From the NCBI GenBank assembly GCA_014376435.1, contig JACMRL010000033.1, positions 1-64,000 on the forward strand: 64,000 bases of DNA, written 5' to 3'. How positions within the stretch are numbered: position 1 is the first letter of the stretch; each line of letters begins with the position of its first letter. The notes below the pieces were generated by a model. The model had not been told where the DNA came from and did not search any database. It worked only from the letters and a program-made list of their open reading frames with translations. The translations under genes and the position numbers were made by a program. This stretch comes from Bdellovibrio sp. GTDB lineage: Bacteria > Bdellovibrionota > Bdellovibrionia > Bdellovibrionales > Bdellovibrionaceae. Below are positions 60,370-64,000 of the stretch, piece after piece.

Positions 60370-61808
60370 AAATCGACTTTATATTTTATTGTCACAAGTT
60401 TAGCAGGATCTCGATCCACGAAGTACTTCCCCGGAGTAAATACCCCGGCTTCAAATATCCAGGCCGTATTACGACTGGATTTAAATTTAACTTTTAAGTC
60501 AATTTCACTTCCGTAATCGTTTGATCTGGTGGCAGTGTTTTCGCTGGCCGACTGAATTTTTCCCAAACGCACAAGACCACTCCATCTTTCATTGATATCT
60601 TTATTGAGAGACAGCACCGCTAACCTAAGGCCTTCGCCTAAATCTAGACGCGCAATTTGATTGGCAGCGCTACCGCGTACGGAGCCCGCAGCGTCATCGC
60701 CACCATCATTTGTAGCAACTGTTAATAAATAAGCCGCACTTGGATTTGGTGAAGCAAAGTTTTGTCGACGACCGACGACTTGAACCCCGCTGACGCGTGA
60801 GTCAGAAGTCCCACTGGTGCCTAACAAGTCTAAGCCCAAGTCCCAAGACTTAAACAATGCGCGATCGATCCTTGCGTGGCCTAACCAAGCTGAGTTTGAA
60901 TCCTTCGATCCCCCTGCCTCGGCTTTAAATTCAGATTTGTTACCGATTAGATTAAATTCAAAATTTGTCTTTTCAAAAATATCTTGATGAGTCGAGTGAA
61001 CTCCCAACCATACATAAGTCGAAGCTCCGGTAATTAATGTCACCAAATCGTTATCTAAAAAAGTTTCCCGGGTTGATCTTTGTGTTAAAAATAAATTGAT
61101 GTTATTTTTTTCATTTAAATTTTTATTATAATTAAGTCCAATGTAAATATCTTTAGCGACGACTGTTCCAGGCTTAGAATCAACGGCGTTCGCGACCCAT
61201 AATTGAGCCGCGGAGGATTCGCTTTCGTATTTTATCTGCGCAGCCGCGTGATGGTCTGACAAGATAAAACCGCGCGGATCTGCATTTACCGTCCATAAAC
61301 CAACTTTAAAATACCAATCCTTGTCATATTTTTCTTCAAAATTAAAATTTCGAATTTCGATATTCTTACCGCGTAAACCTTGATTTCCGCCCGTACTAGA
61401 ATCTCCATAAAAAATTTCTCCAATTTCAAAAACAGAATCAAATTTTAATTCTTCTTTTTCAAGATTAAACTGTAAATTGGCAAGCAGATTTGTATCCGTC
61501 TGCGCATTCAAACGATCGCTCGAAGTAAAATTTTTCGTAACCGCTTCACCAAAATTTTCGATTGTTTCGTGCTCAACGCTTACCCATCCGGAAAATTTGA
61601 ACTTCCAGGATTCTGTCGATTGAAGTTCTAATTTGTCATCTTCCTTAGGCTTGTCCGCATTTCCCGGATCTTCTTTTTTTTCAGCTTGAGTTTTTTCTAG
61701 AGCTGGTGACGATTCAGTTTTCTTTATACCTTGCTCAATATTTTTTGATTCCGCGTGAGTTTGTATACAGCTGATTATAATAAAAAGGTTCAATAGGCCA
61801 ATCATCAT
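60366..61808 (-). CDS. Large outer-membrane beta-barrel protein with Lys/Glu-rich linker
   Basis: The protein has 480 residues. A signal peptide (1-20, ending THAES) is followed by a Lys/Glu-rich stretch (about 22-60) and then a long barrel of alternating strands with the motif KFKFSGWVSVEHETIENFG and a C-terminal KYKVDF. The terminal Phe and Tyr/Trp-rich turns fit outer-membrane insertion. Alginate- or OprB-type porins show similar features, but a specific family cannot be claimed. Monocistronic. Confidence 0.7.
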   Translation of the reverse strand: MMIGLLNLFIIISCIQTHAESKNIEQGIKKTESSPALEKTQAEKKEDPGNADKPKEDDKLELQSTESWKFKFSGWVSVEHETIENFGEAVTKNFTSSDRLNAQTDTNLLANLQFNLEKEELKFDSVFEIGEIFYGDSSTGGNQGLRGKNIEIRNFNFEEKYDKDWYFKVGLWTVNADPRGFILSDHHAAAQIKYESESSAAQLWVANAVDSKPGTVVAKDIYIGLNYNKNLNEKNNINLFLTQRSTRETFLDNDLVTLITGASTYVWLGVHSTHQDIFEKTNFEFNLIGNKSEFKAEAGGSKDSNSAWLGHARIDRALFKSWDLGLDLLGTSGTSDSRVSGVQVVGRRQNFASPNPSAAYLLTVATNDGGDDAAGSVRGSAANQIARLDLGEGLRLAVLSLNKDINERWSGLVRLGKIQSASENTATRSNDYGSEIDLKVKFKSSRNTAWIFEAGVFTPGKYFVDRDPAKLVTIKYKVDF

Positions 61809-62102
61809 TTCTCCGTTTAATATTAAAGTCGATTATTTCAATTTTTACTTCTACACAAAGAACTGATCATTTTTCAACAACCTTTTTTAAAAAAAATTGA
61901 TTTATTGAAACTCTTTTTTCGTCGAATTTTCAAAAATTGTGCATATCCTATCAAAATGAGACAGGTATCATTAATTGTCACAGTGTCTAATTCTTGAATA
62001 ATCGCCTTTACAGGATGTCAGCCTATTCTCGTTTAGTATTCATCTTGAAGGCCTAGTAATTGAAATGTGTTTCTTGTGTACAAATTTATCCGAGGAGAAT
62101 TT

Positions 62103-63656
62103 ATGCGGCTTTCTATCTTAACGGCAGTTTTTACTGCACTTACTTTGTCACTTTCTTTGCGGGCTAAGGCCGATAAACTGATGATTTTAGATAGCGTGCA
62201 AGACACCATGCAGGCGCGTGTTGATTTAATTAAAGAAGCAAAACACACCATTGACGTTCAGTATTTTACAGTAGAACACGACACTTTATCAGTAGCCGGT
62301 TTAGCTTTAATTAAAGAAGCAGCCCGCCGAGGGGTTAATATACGCATTATTGTCGATTCTATGCATAACTTGATGACCCGTGAATTAATGTCAGCGTTTC
62401 TTGATAATTTAAAACCGGCAGCGCTTAAAAATATTGAAATTCGCGAGTTTAACCAATTTAATTTATTCCGTCCGTTTTGTTACACTCGCCGTATGCATGA
62501 TAAAGCTCTGATCATTGATAATGAATATTTAATTGTAGGAGATCGGAACGTGGGTAATGGTTATTACAACGGCGATAAAATTAAAGACGGCAAAGCCAAC
62601 ATTATCGGAGAAACTCGAGGACTTCCTATCTACCAAGGCGTCGATGCGCTTATTCAAGGATCAACGGCTGCTTCACTTGCTACAAAATATTTCTCTGCAC
62701 GTTGGGATTCGAACGCAGTGAAACCGGTCAGACTTTACGAATATTCTCAAGATGCATTATCCGCGGGATACTGTTTTCTTAAAGCAGGTGAAGGATCAAA
62801 TTCAGACTGCGATCAACGCCAAAGCTTTAATATTTCGGTTGTAAAAAGCGAAATGATTCGTTTGGAAAAAGCGCTGACAAGTATCAACAACGAAAAATTA
62901 GTGAAACTTAATCAGGCTAAAACTTGGTTTAACGAGGCGATCGATATCGATGCGGTGGAGTACTTACATGATAAAGTAGGTGAAAAGAAACTTTGCGACG
63001 GTAAAGATGAAACCGATAATATTGGATCGCGGCTTTACAAAGCAATCGAAGAGAATACTACAAACGATGTAATTATCATGACACCTTACTTAGTCGCAAC
63101 ACCGGAAATGGAAAACTTAGTTAAAACTTTAGTCACGAAAGGTATTCAGGTGCGCTTCGTAACCAATTCGAAAGCTTCAAATGATGTACCTTCAGCACAC
63201 GCTGGTTATTTGAAAACTCGTCAAAAATTGCTAGATCAGGGTGCTACCATTTATGAATATGAAAAATTGGATAGCGCCCTGAATACCATCCACACTCTTC
63301 ATGCAAAAGTTGTATTGATTGATACGAACGGTTCTGCTGAAAAATCAAAAATTTTTATCGGATCATATAATTGGGATCCCCGCAGTCAAAACCTAAATAG
63401 CGAGGTCGGAATTTTAGCGACCGTAAGAGGCAAGAAGGATGTTCCGACTTTGCAGGTACGTAAACGCATGGCAGATATCTTAAGATCAACGACTTGGATC
63501 ACTAAAGACAACGCTTCAGACAAAATTATTGCAACTAAATACTCTGATGATGTTGATATTAATAAAATGCTTGATGAGCGTTCTAAAGCTGTCGACAGCT
63601 GGACCGGTTTGCTGAACAACAAATTATTCGGTCAATTCTTAGAAGGACAATTATAA
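62103..63656 (+). CDS. Secreted phospholipase D-family protein
   Basis: The protein has 517 residues from the ATG after GAGGAGA; an earlier ATG at 62067 lacks a site. A signal peptide ends at LRAKA. Both HKD motifs are present: RMHDKALIID (His132, Lys134, Asp139) and LHAKVVLID in the second half, each followed by the usual GSRN/GSYNWDPR-like signature (GDRNVGNGY and GSYNWDPRSQNLNSEVG). The family hydrolyses or transfers phosphatidyl groups, including cardiolipin synthase-type reactions. Export suggests action on envelope or prey lipids. A paralogue follows directly. Confidence 0.93.
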   Translation: MRLSILTAVFTALTLSLSLRAKADKLMILDSVQDTMQARVDLIKEAKHTIDVQYFTVEHDTLSVAGLALIKEAARRGVNIRIIVDSMHNLMTRELMSAFLDNLKPAALKNIEIREFNQFNLFRPFCYTRRMHDKALIIDNEYLIVGDRNVGNGYYNGDKIKDGKANIIGETRGLPIYQGVDALIQGSTAASLATKYFSARWDSNAVKPVRLYEYSQDALSAGYCFLKAGEGSNSDCDQRQSFNISVVKSEMIRLEKALTSINNEKLVKLNQAKTWFNEAIDIDAVEYLHDKVGEKKLCDGKDETDNIGSRLYKAIEENTTNDVIIMTPYLVATPEMENLVKTLVTKGIQVRFVTNSKASNDVPSAHAGYLKTRQKLLDQGATIYEYEKLDSALNTIHTLHAKVVLIDTNGSAEKSKIFIGSYNWDPRSQNLNSEVGILATVRGKKDVPTLQVRKRMADILRSTTWITKDNASDKIIATKYSDDVDINKMLDERSKAVDSWTGLLNNKLFGQFLEGQL

Positions 63657-63659
63657 TTT

Positions 63660-64000
63660 ATGCGCAATTCAATCCTGGGTCTTTTATGTTTACTAGCTTT
63701 ACCCGCTTGGGCCGACAAAGTCGTACTTCTACAAGATGCAATAAAATCTTCGCAGGCCCGCGCTGATTTTATCACGACCGCAAAAAATGAGATTACGGCG
63801 CAGTATTTTACGATTGATAATGACCATGCGTCTTTAGTGACTTTATCTTTATTAAAAGATGCCGCCAAACGCGGTGTACAAGTTAGACTTATCGTCGATT
63901 CTATGAACAATTTTATTACACGCGAGACCGTGGCGGCGCTCGTTTCAAGTTTAGAGCCTGAAAAAGCAAAATTTTTTCAAATTCGAGTTTACAACCGCTT
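63660..64000 (+). CDS. Second secreted phospholipase D-family protein (cut by window end)
   Basis: 113 codons are visible from the ATG at 63660-63662, three bases after the stop codon of the first paralogue, with AGAAGGA inside the end of that gene as SD. The product starts MRNSILGLLCLLALPAWADK (signal peptide), then aligns with the first protein: EITAQYFTIDNDHASLV against TIDVQYFTVEHDTLSVAG, and RGVQVRLIVDSMNNFITRE against RGVNIRIIVDSMHNLMTRE. It is clearly a tandem duplicate. The HKD motifs lie beyond the window. Confidence 0.9.
   Translation, partial: MRNSILGLLCLLALPAWADKVVLLQDAIKSSQARADFITTAKNEITAQYFTIDNDHASLVTLSLLKDAAKRGVQVRLIVDSMNNFITRETVAALVSSLEPEKAKFFQIRVYNR

Overview
The window reads as one contiguous, gene-dense stretch of chromosome from a Gram-negative predatory-type deltaproteobacterial relative, most likely Bdellovibrionota (Bdellovibrio or a close relative). 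The reasons are a zinc-finger protein ending in a bacterial histone fold, a CarD regulator, many signal-peptide lipoproteins and outer-membrane barrels, secreted subtilases, and the overall gene content. The taxon is an inference, because no rRNA or marker tree was available. No insertion sequence, prophage, CRISPR array or rRNA was seen. One tRNA gene, tRNA-Cys(GCA), was found by folding the sequence by hand.

Layout. 1-5.9 kb: the tail of an unknown gene overlapping a 19-residue ORF, a small outer-membrane barrel, a secreted subtilase, the zinc-finger histone, a GlsB-type membrane protein and glnS. 5.9-15.4 kb: a complete potassium system on the minus strand, kdpF-A-B-C-D-E. The 27-residue KdpF is included, and a porin gene lies upstream. 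The kdp promoter and the porin promoter carry the same TTTACA-N5-TTTAC repeat, which resembles the E. coli KdpE site, so the porin is probably the outer-membrane part of the K+ regulon. 15.6-25.7 kb: an envelope protein and a lytic transglycosylase, then selD-mnmH and a PhnD-type binding lipoprotein in one translationally coupled selenium operon. After these come a PPC-domain protein, an RRM protein, a SlyD-like isomerase, an amidotransferase-like protein, a barrel, a PAP2 phosphatase and a small secreted protein.

25.8-36.8 kb is the most accessory-looking region. It holds a soluble hybrid histidine kinase and then two adjoining stress modules. The first is a CsoR-type copper-sensor operon with two near-perfect operators. 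It drives mostly unrecognised periplasmic proteins, a duplicated His-rich protein, a frameshifted HTH gene and a di-heme lipoprotein on one side, and a two-repeat YtkA-like protein on the other. The second is a BigR-type sulfide/persulfide module: an ArsR-family regulator with two suitably placed cysteines, an MBL-rhodanese fusion, two YeeE/YedE proteins and TauE. OsmC, a Met/Cys-rich protein and a TrxC-like thioredoxin follow it.

36.8-64 kb is mainly housekeeping: tRNA-Cys, comM, a Xer-type recombinase, two related lipoproteins, a SpoIID protein, uvrC-uvrB, cysS-gltX, carD, a second subtilase, recG, an HD-GYP protein, a rhodanese-like lipoprotein without its cysteine, lysS, a class I aldolase and nfu. 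Next comes a large outer-membrane protein. The window ends in two tandem secreted phospholipase-D paralogues, the second cut by the window edge.
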